DNA of 64,000 bases from an uncultured Faecalibacterium sp. (GTDB taxonomy: Bacteria; Bacillota; Clostridia; Oscillospirales; Ruminococcaceae): positions 1-64,000 of the forward strand of contig CAKSWU010000006.1 in the NCBI GenBank assembly GCA_934513205.1, given 5' to 3'. The position numbers and the translations under genes were made by a program. Shown here piece by piece: positions 25,834 through 34,473 of the stretch; the first letter of the stretch is position 1; every line of letters starts with the position of its first letter. The notes below the pieces were generated by a model that worked only from the letters and a program-made list of their open reading frames with translations, was not told where the DNA came from and did no database searches.

Positions 25834-26655
25834 ATGGCTGAGATCAAAGTTCTGTCGCTGGATCTGGACGGGACCCTGACCAACGATCAAAAGCAGATCA
25901 CCCCCCGCACCCGCGCCGCGCTGGATGCCGCCATTGCAAAGGGCGTCACCATCGTGCTGGCGTCCGGGCGGCCCACCGCCGGCATCACGCCGCTGGCAAA
26001 GGATCTGGGGCTGGACAAAAAGGGCGGCTGCATCCTGTCTTACAACGGCGGCAAGATCGTGGACTGCGCCACCGGCGGGACGCTGGTGGAAAAGACGCTG
26101 GACCCGGCGCTGGTGCCCGAGCTGTGCGCCTTTGCCGCCGCGCAGGATGTGGCCATCATCACCTATAATAAGGAGGGCGTTGTCACCGAACGCCCGGACG
26201 ATCCATGGGCCCTGCGCGAATGCTTTACCTGCAAGCTGCCCATGACCGGCGTGGACGATCTGGCAAAGTATGTGGATTACCCCATCTGCAAGATGCTCAT
26301 CACGCTGGACCCTGCCCGCCGGGACGAAGTGTGGGCCGCAGGCAGACAGCAGTTTGATGGCCGCATCGACCTGTACCCCTCCAGCCCCTTCTTCATCGAG
26401 GCAGTGCCGCTGGGCGTAGCCAAGGACGGCAGCCTTGCCGCCCTTTTGGAACGCATGGGCCTGACCCGCGACAACCTGATGGCCTGCGGCGACGGCCTGA
26501 ACGACCGCTCCATGATCGCCTATGCCGGGGTGGGTGTGGCGATGCAGAACGCCGAGCAGCCGGTAAAGGACTGCGCCGACTATGTGACCGCTGCCGACAA
26601 CAACCACGACGGCGTTGCCGAGGCTGTGGAAAAGTTTATTTTACGAGAGGACTAA
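25834..26655 (+). CDS. HAD-family phosphatase (Cof type, HAD-IIB)
   Basis: A 273-residue cytosolic hydrolase. Motif I is LDLDGTLTNDQKQITPRT (nucleophile Asp near residue 10), motif II lies in VLASGRP, and motifs III/IV in ACGDGLNDRSMI. A C2-type cap sits between. Cof-type enzymes dephosphorylate sugar phosphates, flavin or other small phosphates; the substrate cannot be told from sequence. Start 25834 follows GAGAGGAATGG and the family start MAEIKVLSLDLDGT. It is followed after 7 nt by the exonuclease gene, probably co-transcribed. Confidence 0.9.
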   Translation: MAEIKVLSLDLDGTLTNDQKQITPRTRAALDAAIAKGVTIVLASGRPTAGITPLAKDLGLDKKGGCILSYNGGKIVDCATGGTLVEKTLDPALVPELCAFAAAQDVAIITYNKEGVVTERPDDPWALRECFTCKLPMTGVDDLAKYVDYPICKMLITLDPARRDEVWAAGRQQFDGRIDLYPSSPFFIEAVPLGVAKDGSLAALLERMGLTRDNLMACGDGLNDRSMIAYAGVGVAMQNAEQPVKDCADYVTAADNNHDGVAEAVEKFILRED

Positions 26656-26662
26656 CAAAGCA

Positions 26663-27655
26663 ATGCCGCGTAACTTAGTTTTATTTGATCTGGAATGGAA
26701 CATCGGCTACCAGCCGTACATCTTCAACTATCATGGGGTGCAGCAGACCTTCCGGGGCGAGATCGTGGAGATCGGTGCCGTGAAGATCGACGAGGACGCC
26801 AACGTGCTGGATACCTTCTCCATCCATCTGCGCCCCCGCATTTTCCGCAAATTGCAGCACCATATCGCCAAGGTGACCGGTCTGACCCAGGCAGATCTGG
26901 ACAAGGGCGAACCCATCGTGCAGGGACTGCGCCGCTTTATGCAGTGGTGCGGCCCGGACGCCGAGTTTGCCGAGTGGGGTCTGGATGACGTGCCGGTGCT
27001 CAAGCAGAACCTGTTTTTGTGCAATCTGGACGAGTCCAAGCCCACCGTCTGGTACGACCTGCAGCAGGTCTTTCTGCGGGAGCATCCCCGCAAGGAGGGC
27101 GAGGGCATGACGCTGGAGAGCGTCGTCACCCGCATGGGGATCCCCATGGAGCGCCCCTTCCACGATGCGCTGTCCGACACGCTGTACACCGCCGACGTCT
27201 GCCGCCTGCTGGACCTGCGCGCCGGGCTTGCTGCCTACCCCACCGAGGAGGAATCTCTGCGGGCCAGTCTGTGCGCCGTGCCCGGCGACTACCGGGATTT
27301 TGCGGTGTTCCGGGGCTATGTGGAGCAGTACGCATGGCGCACCGATCCCAAGATCTACCAGATGTCCTGCCCGGAGTGCGGCGAGACACTGACCCCGGAC
27401 GAGGTGTGGCTGAAAAAGGGCAGCAACAGCTGGTATACCCTCAGCCAGTGCCCCCGGTGCGCCGGCAGCGGCAGCGCCGCCGGGCAGGGCGTGTTCCAGC
27501 GGTACAAGCTCTCCCGCCGGGATGGACTGCACTGGAGCTTTGCCCGCTGCCTGCAGATGCCGGACGCCGAAAGCCTTGCCCGGTGGGAAAAACAGCGCAC
27601 CGCCCAGCTGGAGCGGATGCGCGCCAAGGCCGAAAAGCAGGCTGCGGAAAAATAA
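26663..27655 (+). CDS. DnaQ-like DEDDh 3'-5' exonuclease with zinc-finger-like C-terminus
   Basis: A 330-residue protein. The exonuclease domain is residues 1-190: motif I FDLEWN (Asp9, Glu11), motif II region EWGLDDVPVL, and motif III HDALSDTLYT with the catalytic His/Asp. After residue 225 a region holds CPECGETLT and, about 25 residues on, QCPRCAGSG, a four-cysteine zinc-binding site. The C-terminus is basic and helical. It could trim RNA or DNA ends; the partner is unknown. Start at 26663 has GAGAGG at a somewhat long 12 nt. It is co-transcribed with the HAD phosphatase. Confidence 0.85.
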   Translation: MPRNLVLFDLEWNIGYQPYIFNYHGVQQTFRGEIVEIGAVKIDEDANVLDTFSIHLRPRIFRKLQHHIAKVTGLTQADLDKGEPIVQGLRRFMQWCGPDAEFAEWGLDDVPVLKQNLFLCNLDESKPTVWYDLQQVFLREHPRKEGEGMTLESVVTRMGIPMERPFHDALSDTLYTADVCRLLDLRAGLAAYPTEEESLRASLCAVPGDYRDFAVFRGYVEQYAWRTDPKIYQMSCPECGETLTPDEVWLKKGSNSWYTLSQCPRCAGSGSAAGQGVFQRYKLSRRDGLHWSFARCLQMPDAESLARWEKQRTAQLERMRAKAEKQAAEK

Positions 27656-27825
27656 CTGCAGGAAAATCCCTTTTTATCCCGTTGTATTGATAGAAGAGCA
27701 CCGGGTGTGTCGAAAAATGCACACTCTGTTCACGGCTCTGTCATAGAGAATGGATATACTAAACACAATGCAGCCTGCCCGGGAACGCCCCGGTCCCGGC
27801 TGCACAGAAAGGGATCGGACACAGG

Positions 27826-28428
27826 ATGCAAACCGCACTGATGGGCTGGATGCACCAGCTTGGAACACTGGAATACTGGGAAGCGCTGCTGGCGGGCTTT
27901 GAAGGGATGGGTCCCCTTGTGCCCATCCTGCTGGCGATGGTGGAGTCCTTCTTTCCGCCGCTGCCGCTGGTTGCCATCGTGGCGCTGAACGTGGCGGCGC
28001 ACGGCGGGCTGCTGGGCTTTTTGTACAGCTGGGCAGGCGTAGCGCTGGGCGGCAGCATCATGTTTTTATTCTGGCGGCGGCTGGTCAAGCGCTATTTCTG
28101 GAAGGTCGCGTCCCGCTGGCCCCGGCTGGAAAAGGCGCAGCGGTGGGTCAGCCGCTTCGACACCTCTTCGCTGTTCCTGCTGGCGCTGCTGCCCTTCACG
28201 CCAAGCTCCTTTATGCATCTGGCGTTCGGCATCTCCGACTTTGACGAGAAGCGCTACCTTGTCACTATGCTGCTGGGCAAGGGGGTCATGGTGGCGATGA
28301 TGTCCGTCTTTGGGCAGTCGCTGGTCAGCTCCCTGAAGAACCCCGTGTATCTTCTGCTGTCCATCGCCCTGTGGGGCGGCATGTACTGGGTAAGCAAAAA
28401 GTTCTGCAAACGGCACGATCTGGACTGA
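27826..28428 (+). CDS. VTT-domain (DedA/TVP38-like) membrane protein
   Basis: A 200-residue integral membrane protein of the VTT/SNARE-associated superfamily. It has the re-entrant pattern MVESFFPPLPLVAIVALN, a G-rich loop SWAGVALGGSIMFLFWRR, and a second half with LLPFTPSSFMHLAFGIS. Family members act as lipid or undecaprenyl-phosphate flippases and in membrane homeostasis. It appears monocistronic, and a weak TATACT lies near 27754. The bidirectional terminator at 28467 closes it. Which lipid it moves cannot be seen. Confidence 0.82.
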   Translation: MQTALMGWMHQLGTLEYWEALLAGFEGMGPLVPILLAMVESFFPPLPLVAIVALNVAAHGGLLGFLYSWAGVALGGSIMFLFWRRLVKRYFWKVASRWPRLEKAQRWVSRFDTSSLFLLALLPFTPSSFMHLAFGISDFDEKRYLVTMLLGKGVMVAMMSVFGQSLVSSLKNPVYLLLSIALWGGMYWVSKKFCKRHDLD

Positions 28429-28466
28429 TCCGCTGCCGCTTTTCCCGCCAGCAAAAAGAGATAGAA

Positions 28467-28513
28467 AAAAGAGATAGACGTGTGCCGTTTTGGACACGTC
28501 TATCTCTTTTTTT
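28467..28513. terminator. Bidirectional terminator
   Basis: AGAGATAGACGTGT pairs with ACACGTCTATCTCT around CCGTTTTGG. T runs flank both sides (TTTTTTT after the stem on plus, AAAAAA before it), so it serves both the VTT gene and kduD. Confidence 0.88.
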
Positions 28514-28538
28514 CAGAATCAACTGGCTGTGGCAGGCA

Positions 28539-29339
28539 TTACTTGGGCTGGCGGCCGATGTAGGCCAGAATGCCGCCGTCGGCGTAGAGGATCTGACCGT
28601 TCACAAAGTCGGATGCGTGGCTGGCAAGGAACACGCAGGGGCCAACCATGTCCTCCGGGTCGCCCCAGCGGCCTGCGGGGGTCTTGGCAACGATGAACTG
28701 GTCAAAGGGGTGGCGGCTGCCGTCCGGCTGCACCTCGCGCAGGGGCGCGGTCTGGGCGGTGGCGATGTAGCCGGGGCCCATGCCGTTGCACTGGATGTTG
28801 TACTCGCCGTACTCGGAGGCGATGTTCTTGGTGAGCATCTTCAGGGCACCCTTGGCGGCGGCGTAGGCGGAGACGGTCTCGCGGCCCAGCTCGCTCATCA
28901 TGGAGCAGATGTTGATGATCTTGCCCTCGCGCTTTTCCATCATGTCGGGCAGCACGGCCTTGGAGCAGTTGAAGGCACCGCCCACATGGACGTCGATGAC
29001 CCGCATGAAGTCGGCGTGGCTCATCTCGATCATAGGCACCCGCTTCATCAGGCCGGCGTTGTTCACCAGAATGTCCACCGGGCCCACCTCGGCCTTGATC
29101 TTTGCCACCATGGCGTTTACGGCGTCCTCGTTGGAAACGTCTGCCACATAGCCGTGGGCGTCGATGCCGGCAGCCTTGTAGGCAGCCATGCCCTTCTCTA
29201 AGCTGGCCTCAGAGGAGCAGTTGAAGCAGATGACGGCGCCGCACTGTGCCATGCCCTCTGCGATGGAAAAACCGATGCCGTGGGCACCGCCGGTGATCAG
29301 GGCCACCTTGCCCTGCAGGTTGAATGCAGAAAGATCCAT
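28539..29339 (-). CDS. kduD: 2-dehydro-3-deoxy-D-gluconate 5-dehydrogenase (SDR)
   Basis: A 266-residue short-chain dehydrogenase. It has TGGAHGIG in the nucleotide fold, NNAG, the catalytic serine in NICSMMSE and YAAAKGAL with the YxxxK pair. In pectin/uronate breakdown KduD reduces or oxidises between 2,5-diketo-3-deoxygluconate and KDG. That role is supported by KduI, KdgK and the KDPG aldolase just upstream; the SDR fold alone would fit other polyol or gluconate dehydrogenases. It is separated from kduI by a terminator and a repeat, so it is expressed in part independently. AGGAGA precedes the start. Confidence 0.82.
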   Translation of the reverse strand: MDLSAFNLQGKVALITGGAHGIGFSIAEGMAQCGAVICFNCSSEASLEKGMAAYKAAGIDAHGYVADVSNEDAVNAMVAKIKAEVGPVDILVNNAGLMKRVPMIEMSHADFMRVIDVHVGGAFNCSKAVLPDMMEKREGKIINICSMMSELGRETVSAYAAAKGALKMLTKNIASEYGEYNIQCNGMGPGYIATAQTAPLREVQPDGSRHPFDQFIVAKTPAGRWGDPEDMVGPCVFLASHASDFVNGQILYADGGILAYIGRQPK

Positions 29340-29359
29340 GATTGTCTCCTTGTTTCAGT

Positions 29360-29497
29360 AATAAAACTTTCTCAGTCTGCTTTGCAGCCAGCTCCCCCGA
29401 AGGGTGGGAGCTTTTATTGTGCGTAATGGTCAGATGGATAAAACCTCGCCCTTCGGGAGAGATGGCATCGCGCAGCGATGACGGAGAGGGTTTCAAG
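29360..29497. repeat. Palindromic intergenic repeat, family R2, copy 3
   Basis: Left side has CAGTCTGCTTTGCAGCCAGC followed by TCCCCCGAAGGGTGGGAGC. The right side, read on the minus strand, is AAACCCTCTCCGTCATCGCT, then GCGCGATGCCAT and CTCTCCCGAAGGGCGAG. The CGTCATCGCTGCGCGATGCC core is shared with the copy at 16028. Confidence 0.6.
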
Positions 29498-29507
29498 TTA
29501 ATTTTTT

Positions 29508-29549
29508 AGCAAAACGCCCCGTACCGGTCCTCCCGGTACGGGGCGTTTG
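29508..29549 (-). terminator. Terminator after kduI
   Basis: AAACGCCCCGTACCG and its complement form a perfect 15-bp stem with a 7-nt loop. On the minus strand TTTGC and an AU-rich stretch follow, 12 nt past the kduI stop. Confidence 0.85.
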
Positions 29550-29560
29550 AATGGTGCTTT

Positions 29561-30409
29561 TTAGCGCAGGTCCGTGGTAGCGATGTTGTCCATGTCGTCA
29601 AACTCCATGTTCTCGCCGCCCATTGCCCAGATAAACGTATAGTTCGAGGTGCCTACGCCGCTGTGGATGCTCCAGGAGGGGCTGATGACAGCATCCTCGT
29701 TGTGCATCACGATGTGGCGGGTCTGGGTAGGCTCGCCGCACATGTGGAACACCACCTGCCCCTCGGGCAGTTCAAAGTAAGTATAAATCTCCATGCGCCG
29801 CTCGTGGGTGTGGCTGGGCATCGTGTTCCAGTTGGAACCGGCGTCCAGTTCGGTCATACCCATGCTCAGCTGGCAGGTCTTCAGCACATCCGGGTGGATG
29901 AACTGGTTGATGGTGCGCTTGTTGCAGGTCTCCACGCTGCCCAGCGGACGATGATTGGCGTCAGCCATCTTGATCAGCCGGGTCTCGTAGGAGCAGTGCG
30001 CGGGAGCGGACACCATGTAGAACTTGGCGGGATGCTCCGGGTCGGCGGAAGCAAAGGTGACTTCCTTGGTGCCCTTGGTGATGTACAGGCAGTCCTTATA
30101 GCCCAGCTCGTACTTCACGCCGTCGGCCACCACGATGCCGGTGGAATCCTTGCCGATGTTGAACATGCCGATCTCGCGGCGCTCCAAAAAGTAGTGGGTG
30201 CCGAAGTTTGCCCACACGTCGATGCCCTTGTCGATGGACACGGTCTCGTGCACCGGCATGCAGCCCAGCGTGACCATGCGGTCCACATGGCTGTACACAG
30301 CAACGACCTCATCGGCCTTGTACAGACCGGTGATGAGCATTTCGTCCCGCATTTCCTCAGTGGTATAGCGCTTGAAATCCTTCTGGTTGCAGGAGTAGCG
30401 GATATCCAT
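29561..30409 (-). CDS. kduI: 5-dehydro-4-deoxy-D-glucuronate isomerase
   Basis: A 282-residue cupin enzyme that converts 5-keto-4-deoxyuronate, released from unsaturated pectin or glycosaminoglycan uronates, to 2,5-diketo-3-deoxygluconate. The sequence follows KduI over its whole length: MDIRYSCNQKDFKRYTTEEM at the start, CMPVHETVSIDKG, and the zinc-site region MPSHTHERRMEIYTYF. GVGTSNYTFIWAMGGENMEF lies near the end. AAGGAG lies 8 nt upstream. It follows kdgK by 19 nt, and a strong terminator follows it. Confidence 0.95.
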   Translation of the reverse strand: MDIRYSCNQKDFKRYTTEEMRDEMLITGLYKADEVVAVYSHVDRMVTLGCMPVHETVSIDKGIDVWANFGTHYFLERREIGMFNIGKDSTGIVVADGVKYELGYKDCLYITKGTKEVTFASADPEHPAKFYMVSAPAHCSYETRLIKMADANHRPLGSVETCNKRTINQFIHPDVLKTCQLSMGMTELDAGSNWNTMPSHTHERRMEIYTYFELPEGQVVFHMCGEPTQTRHIVMHNEDAVISPSWSIHSGVGTSNYTFIWAMGGENMEFDDMDNIATTDLR

Positions 30410-30428
30410 TGTGGACTCCTTCCTGCAC

Positions 30429-31454
30429 TTAGCGCTGGATACGGCCGGAACCGTCGCCGCCAGCCAGCTTCTCGACCTCGGACACGGTCATCATGTTGTA
30501 GTCGCCCTCGATGGAGTGCTTCAGAGCAGAAGCAGCAACAGCGAACTCAACAGCCTCCTGAGTGGTCTTGCCGGTCAGCAGGCTGTAGATCAGGCCGCCG
30601 CCGAAGGAGTCACCGCCGCCAACGCGGTCGATGATGTGCAGGTCGTACTTCTTGGAGAAGCAGTACTCATTGGAAGCAACGTCGTACAGCATAGCGCTCC
30701 AGCCGTTGTCGAAGGCGCTGTGGCTCTCACGCAGGGTGATAGCGACCTTCTCGAAGTGGAACTTGTCAGCCAGCTGCTTGGCAACGCTCTTGTAGCCCTC
30801 AGCGTTCAGCTTGCCGCCGTAGATATCGGTAGCCTCGGCCTCGATGCCGAACACGTCCTTTGCATCCTCCTCGTTGGAGATGCACACGTCAACGTACTGG
30901 CACAGGTCGGTCATGGCAGCGCGGGCCTGCTCACGGGTCCACAGCTTGCCGCGGTAGTTCAGGTCGCAGCTGATCTTCACGCCGTGAGCCTTAGCAGCCT
31001 TGCAGGCCTCGCGGCAGATCTCGACAACGTTCTCGCCCAGAGCCGGGGTGATGCCGGTGAAGTGGAACCAATCCACGCCCTCGAAGATCTTATCCCAATC
31101 AAAGTCGGAGGGCTGAGCCAGCTGGATGGCGCTGTTGGCACGGTCGTAGATGCAGACGGAACCACGCTGAGAAGCACCCTTCTCGTTGTAGTAGATGCCC
31201 ACACGGTCACCGCCGCGGGTGATCATGCTGGTATCGACACCGTAGCGGCGCAGGCTGTTGACAGCGGCCTGACCGATGGCGTGTGCGGGGAGCTTGGTGA
31301 CGAAAGCAGCGTCCAGACCGTAGTTGGCCAGAGAAACAGCAACGTTGGCCTCGCCGCCGCCGAAGGTGAACTCCAGGCTGTTGGCCTGAACGAAACGCTC
31401 GTAGTTGAAGGGCTGCAGACGGACCATCAGTTCGCCAAAAGTAACGACTCTCAT
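30429..31454 (-). CDS. kdgK: 2-dehydro-3-deoxygluconokinase (PfkB family)
   Basis: A 341-residue ribokinase-fold kinase. It starts MRVVTFGELMVRLQPFNYER, shows the sugar-binding GGGEANVAVSLANYG, and ends the active site with the PfkB signature DRVGGGDSFGGGLIYSLL. It would phosphorylate 2-keto-3-deoxygluconate to KDPG, the substrate of the aldolase encoded 88 nt upstream. Gene order aldolase-kinase-isomerase is consistent with a hexuronate operon. Codon use in this gene (many GCA, AAC) is like other highly expressed genes. Confidence 0.92.
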   Translation of the reverse strand: MRVVTFGELMVRLQPFNYERFVQANSLEFTFGGGEANVAVSLANYGLDAAFVTKLPAHAIGQAAVNSLRRYGVDTSMITRGGDRVGIYYNEKGASQRGSVCIYDRANSAIQLAQPSDFDWDKIFEGVDWFHFTGITPALGENVVEICREACKAAKAHGVKISCDLNYRGKLWTREQARAAMTDLCQYVDVCISNEEDAKDVFGIEAEATDIYGGKLNAEGYKSVAKQLADKFHFEKVAITLRESHSAFDNGWSAMLYDVASNEYCFSKKYDLHIIDRVGGGDSFGGGLIYSLLTGKTTQEAVEFAVAASALKHSIEGDYNMMTVSEVEKLAGGDGSGRIQR

Positions 31455-31542
31455 TGGTTATTCTCCTTTATATCGGGTATGTTTGATCCCGCCGCAGGGG
31501 GACCCGGTACGGCAGGGCTTTTACAGGGAAAGGGTCAGGCGC

Positions 31543-32505
31543 TTATGCCTGCACCAGATGGAAGGCAAAGCCGGCGATCTCGTCTGCGAAGTAGCAGGCG
31601 ATGGTCTTGCCGTTCTTCACGACCTTGCTGTCCAGATCGAACTTTGCGCCGCGCTGGGTCAGATGGTAGATGGCGCGGTCCACGTTGTTGCAGCCGATGG
31701 CGATGTGACCATTGGTGCCGCGGCCGGGCTTCTTCATGATCTCGAACTCCTTGCTGCCCACAAAGATACTGGAGTTGCCGGGAGCGACCTTCATGTTCAG
31801 CAGGCTGCCGATGAGGTTTGCTACCTTCATGGCCTCTTCCTCGTTGCCGGTGTTGATGCCGACGTGCATCAGCTTCAGGCCCAGCATGGTGTCAACGGCT
31901 TCCTTGCTCTGAGCGGTGATCTTGGCCCAGTCGCCGGCCTTGATGACATCGCTCTTGCACATCCAGGTGCCGCCCACCGCAAAGATCTGGTCATAGCCCA
32001 GATAATCGTTGACGTTCTTGGCATTGACACCGCCGGTGCACATCCAGCGTGCGCTCTTCAGGGCAGCGCCGATGTTCTTCAGCATGCCCACGCCGCCGTT
32101 TGCCTCAGCGGGGAAGAACTTCAGGGCCTCGCAGCCCATGTTCATAGCCTGCTGCATCTCGCCTGCGGAGCAGGTGCCGGGCATCATAATGCCGCCCTTG
32201 TCGATGACGTGCTTGCAGACCTCGGGGTCGAAGCCGGGAGCAACGATGAAGGAAGCACCAGCTGCCATGGCGCGGTCAGCCTGCTCGCAGGTCAGCACAG
32301 TGCCGGCACCCAGCAGCATCTCGGGCATTTCTTCGTGGATCTTGCGGATGCACTCCTCAGCACAGGCGGTGCGGAAGGTGACCTCAGCAGCGGGCAGGCC
32401 GCCCTCAGCCAGAGCCTTGCACAGGGGCAGGGCTTCATCAACGCTGTTAAAAGCGATAACAGGGATAATGCCGATCTGATAGACCTTTTCTACGATGGGA
32501 TTCAT
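31543..32505 (-). CDS. KDPG/KHG aldolase fused to a VOC (glyoxalase-like) domain
   Basis: A 320-residue protein. Residues 1-205 are a class I KDPG/4-hydroxy-2-oxoglutarate aldolase: VIAFNSVDEALPL, the glutamate in AAEVTFRT, GAGTVLTCEQ, and KFFPAEA with the Schiff-base lysine. FAVGGTWMCK binds phosphate. Residues about 215-320 form an extra domain (LMHVGINTGNEEEAMKVANL ... GRGTNGHIAIGCNNVDRAIY ... ACYFADEIAGFAFHLVQA) with the paired beta-alpha-beta pattern of the vicinal-oxygen-chelate fold. Usual KDPG aldolases stop near 210. The reading frame is continuous and uses one start with AAAAGGAG. It is the first gene of the operon, yielding pyruvate and glyceraldehyde 3-phosphate. The role of the extra domain is unknown. 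Confidence 0.9.
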   Translation of the reverse strand: MNPIVEKVYQIGIIPVIAFNSVDEALPLCKALAEGGLPAAEVTFRTACAEECIRKIHEEMPEMLLGAGTVLTCEQADRAMAAGASFIVAPGFDPEVCKHVIDKGGIMMPGTCSAGEMQQAMNMGCEALKFFPAEANGGVGMLKNIGAALKSARWMCTGGVNAKNVNDYLGYDQIFAVGGTWMCKSDVIKAGDWAKITAQSKEAVDTMLGLKLMHVGINTGNEEEAMKVANLIGSLLNMKVAPGNSSIFVGSKEFEIMKKPGRGTNGHIAIGCNNVDRAIYHLTQRGAKFDLDSKVVKNGKTIACYFADEIAGFAFHLVQA

Positions 32506-32592
32506 AACGCATTTCTCCTTTTAAAATTGAACTCTCTCGGTGCGCGTGGGCGGCCTTCGGGCATGATGCACCCACTGTGCGCTTGTAATATT

Positions 32593-32662
32593 AGTATAAA
32601 CGACCGAACCGAGTTTGGTAATGCTCAACAAGCACAATGTTTTGCATAAGAGCTTGTATACA
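32593..32662 (-). promoter_or_regulatory. Promoter region of the kdg/kdu operon with palindrome
   Basis: Minus strand -35 TTACCA (32616-32621), 17-bp spacer, -10 TATACT (32593-32598). Upstream, TGTATACA (32655-32662) is an 8-bp palindrome within CTTGTATACATT, similar to sites bound by GntR/FadR-type regulators. GCACAA direct repeats flank it. Confidence 0.45.
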
Positions 32663-32741
32663 TTGCACAAAAATGACGAACGAGCCCCAAAATCGGGGCA
32701 AAACTCTGTGAAATTGCTGGCAAATTGCCGCAAAAACAGGC

Positions 32742-33647
32742 TCAGATGCCAAGCTTTTCCAGGATCTCCGCCACGCCGTCGTGGTCGCAGTCGGCGGTGC
32801 TGACGAGGTCTGCCAGCGCCCGGATCTCGGGCATACCGTTTGCCATCACGGCGGCAATGCCCGCTTTTTCCAGCATGGCGCGGTCGTTCTCGCTGTCGCC
32901 CACCGCAAGGGTGGATGTGTGCGGGACGCCCAGCAGGTCCGCCAGCGACAGCAGCGCCTCGCCCTTATCCACCCCGGCGGCAGTCACCTCGATGTTGTGG
33001 GGAGCACCCTGCACGACCTCCACCGCCGGGATGGCGCGGAACCGGGGCAGGGCAGCGGCAGCCTGCGCCGCGTTCTCGAAGAATACGCAGAACTTTTCAA
33101 CGGCAAAGGCGTTGCGGCTCATCCACTCGGCAGCGTCCCGCAGGACGGTGAACCGCCCGTCGTTGGGCTGGCGGGCCTCGGTGCTGCTGTTTGCCATGCG
33201 GGAGGCCGCCAGACGGAGGCTGCGCGCATCGGTGCAGGCGTAGCCGTTGGAAAAGATGCGCAGGTCGGCGTGGCAGCTTTCGCACACCGCAAAGGCTTCC
33301 CGCGCGGTCTCTGCAGGCATCGGGCGGTGCAGCAGGCAGACCGGCTGGGTGGTGTGGTGCTCCGTTGCGTTGGAGTAGCGGCTGTACACGGCGCTCAGGG
33401 GGTCATCGCCCAGATCCCAGACGGCGGCGCCGTTGGTGGTGATGACATAACGGATGCCGGGCAGCTGCGCTACCACCGGCGGCAGACTGGCAAGCGGGCG
33501 GCCGGTGGCGGGCACGATGTGCACGCCCTTGTCCACGGCGGTCTGCAATGCGGCGCGGGTGCGGGGCGTGATATGACCTTTGCGGTCCAGCAGGGTGCCG
33601 TCCAGATCCAGTGCGACCAGACGGACAGGGGGAAATTCTTGTGGCAT
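32742..33647 (-). CDS. HAD-family phosphatase (Cof type, HAD-IIB)
   Basis: A 301-residue hydrolase with motif I VALDLDGTLLDRKGHITPRT and motif II in PATGRPLAS. The cap region is poorly conserved, and motifs III/IV are LAVGDSENDRAMLEKAG. It is related to but distinct from the Cof enzyme at 25834. AAAAGGAG precedes the ATG. It is transcribed divergently from the PAP2-like gene from an overlapping promoter. Substrate unknown, probably a sugar phosphate or cofactor. Confidence 0.9.
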   Translation of the reverse strand: MPQEFPPVRLVALDLDGTLLDRKGHITPRTRAALQTAVDKGVHIVPATGRPLASLPPVVAQLPGIRYVITTNGAAVWDLGDDPLSAVYSRYSNATEHHTTQPVCLLHRPMPAETAREAFAVCESCHADLRIFSNGYACTDARSLRLAASRMANSSTEARQPNDGRFTVLRDAAEWMSRNAFAVEKFCVFFENAAQAAAALPRFRAIPAVEVVQGAPHNIEVTAAGVDKGEALLSLADLLGVPHTSTLAVGDSENDRAMLEKAGIAAVMANGMPEIRALADLVSTADCDHDGVAEILEKLGI

Positions 33648-33685
33648 GGGGTACTCCTTTTGTAAATAAGATACAGCTTGTTTTT

Positions 33686-33735
33686 ATTGTATCGCAGGGG
33701 CAGCATTTGCGCAAGAGGACGGAATGTGCTATAAT
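33686..33735. promoter_or_regulatory. Overlapping divergent promoters sharing a palindromic -35
   Basis: TTGCGCAA (33707-33714) is a palindrome whose two strands give -35 TTGCGC in each direction. The plus promoter uses 33707-33712 with 17 bp to TATAAT (33730-33735). The minus promoter uses 33709-33714 with 17 bp to TACAAT (33686-33691). RNA polymerase cannot occupy both at once. Confidence 0.75.
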
Positions 33736-33779
33736 AATACGTCAATTCATACAAAATCTGGAAAGATAGGAGAAATGGC

Positions 33780-34433
33780 ATGAAACCTGACCAACTGCGC
33801 AGCCGGTGCCGCCCGCATCTGTGGTACCAGCTGTACTGGGTGGTGTACCTTGTCTGGTTCTTCTGGCTGGACCTGACCGTCACCGCTCCCAAATACATCC
33901 TGCACAGCCCGCTGGACGACCGCATCCCCTTCAACGAGTGGTTCGTGTTCCCCTATTGCAGCTGGTTTTTGCTGCTGGCCGGGGTGACGGCAGCGCTGTG
34001 GTGGTGCGACACCAAAAGCTACGACAAACTCTGCCTGACCATGTTTTCCGGCATGACCCTCTGCCTGATCGTGTACATGGTCCTGCCCAACGGGCTGGAC
34101 ATCCGCCCCACGGCGGAAGCGGTGGGCCGCAGCAATCTTGCCATGTACATCATGCAGCTGCTGTGGAAGGCGGACGCCTCGGTGAACGTCTGCCCCTCCA
34201 TCCACTGCCAGAGCTCTGCCTGCATGGCAATGGCCTTCAGCCACAGCCGTCTGGCAGAGGGCAGGCCTTTGCGCAAGGTGGCAGCATGGGCGTGGGCGGC
34301 GCTCATCTGCCTGTCCACGGTGTTCACCAAACAGCACTCGGTCATTGACGTGGCCTGCGGGCTGGCAGTAGCTTTTGTGTGGCTGCCGGTGCTGTACCGC
34401 CCGGCAAAAAAGACGCCGGAAAGGCAGCGGTGA
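33780..34433 (+). CDS. PAP2-superfamily-like membrane protein
   Basis: A 217-residue membrane protein with about five to six transmembrane helices. PSIHCQSSACMAMAF and STVFTKQHSVIDVACG match the second and third phosphatase motifs of the PAP2 superfamily (PSxH, and KQHxxxD with the catalytic His and Asp). LPNGLDIRP fits the first. These enzymes remove phosphate from lipid or polyprenyl phosphates, or transfer inositol phosphate. GATAGGAG precedes the start. It is divergent from the HAD phosphatase. Substrate unknown. Confidence 0.82.
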   Translation: MKPDQLRSRCRPHLWYQLYWVVYLVWFFWLDLTVTAPKYILHSPLDDRIPFNEWFVFPYCSWFLLLAGVTAALWWCDTKSYDKLCLTMFSGMTLCLIVYMVLPNGLDIRPTAEAVGRSNLAMYIMQLLWKADASVNVCPSIHCQSSACMAMAFSHSRLAEGRPLRKVAAWAWAALICLSTVFTKQHSVIDVACGLAVAFVWLPVLYRPAKKTPERQR

Positions 34434-34473
34434 GCAAAACCAAAAAAATATGCCGTTCGGGTTGCAGCTGCAC

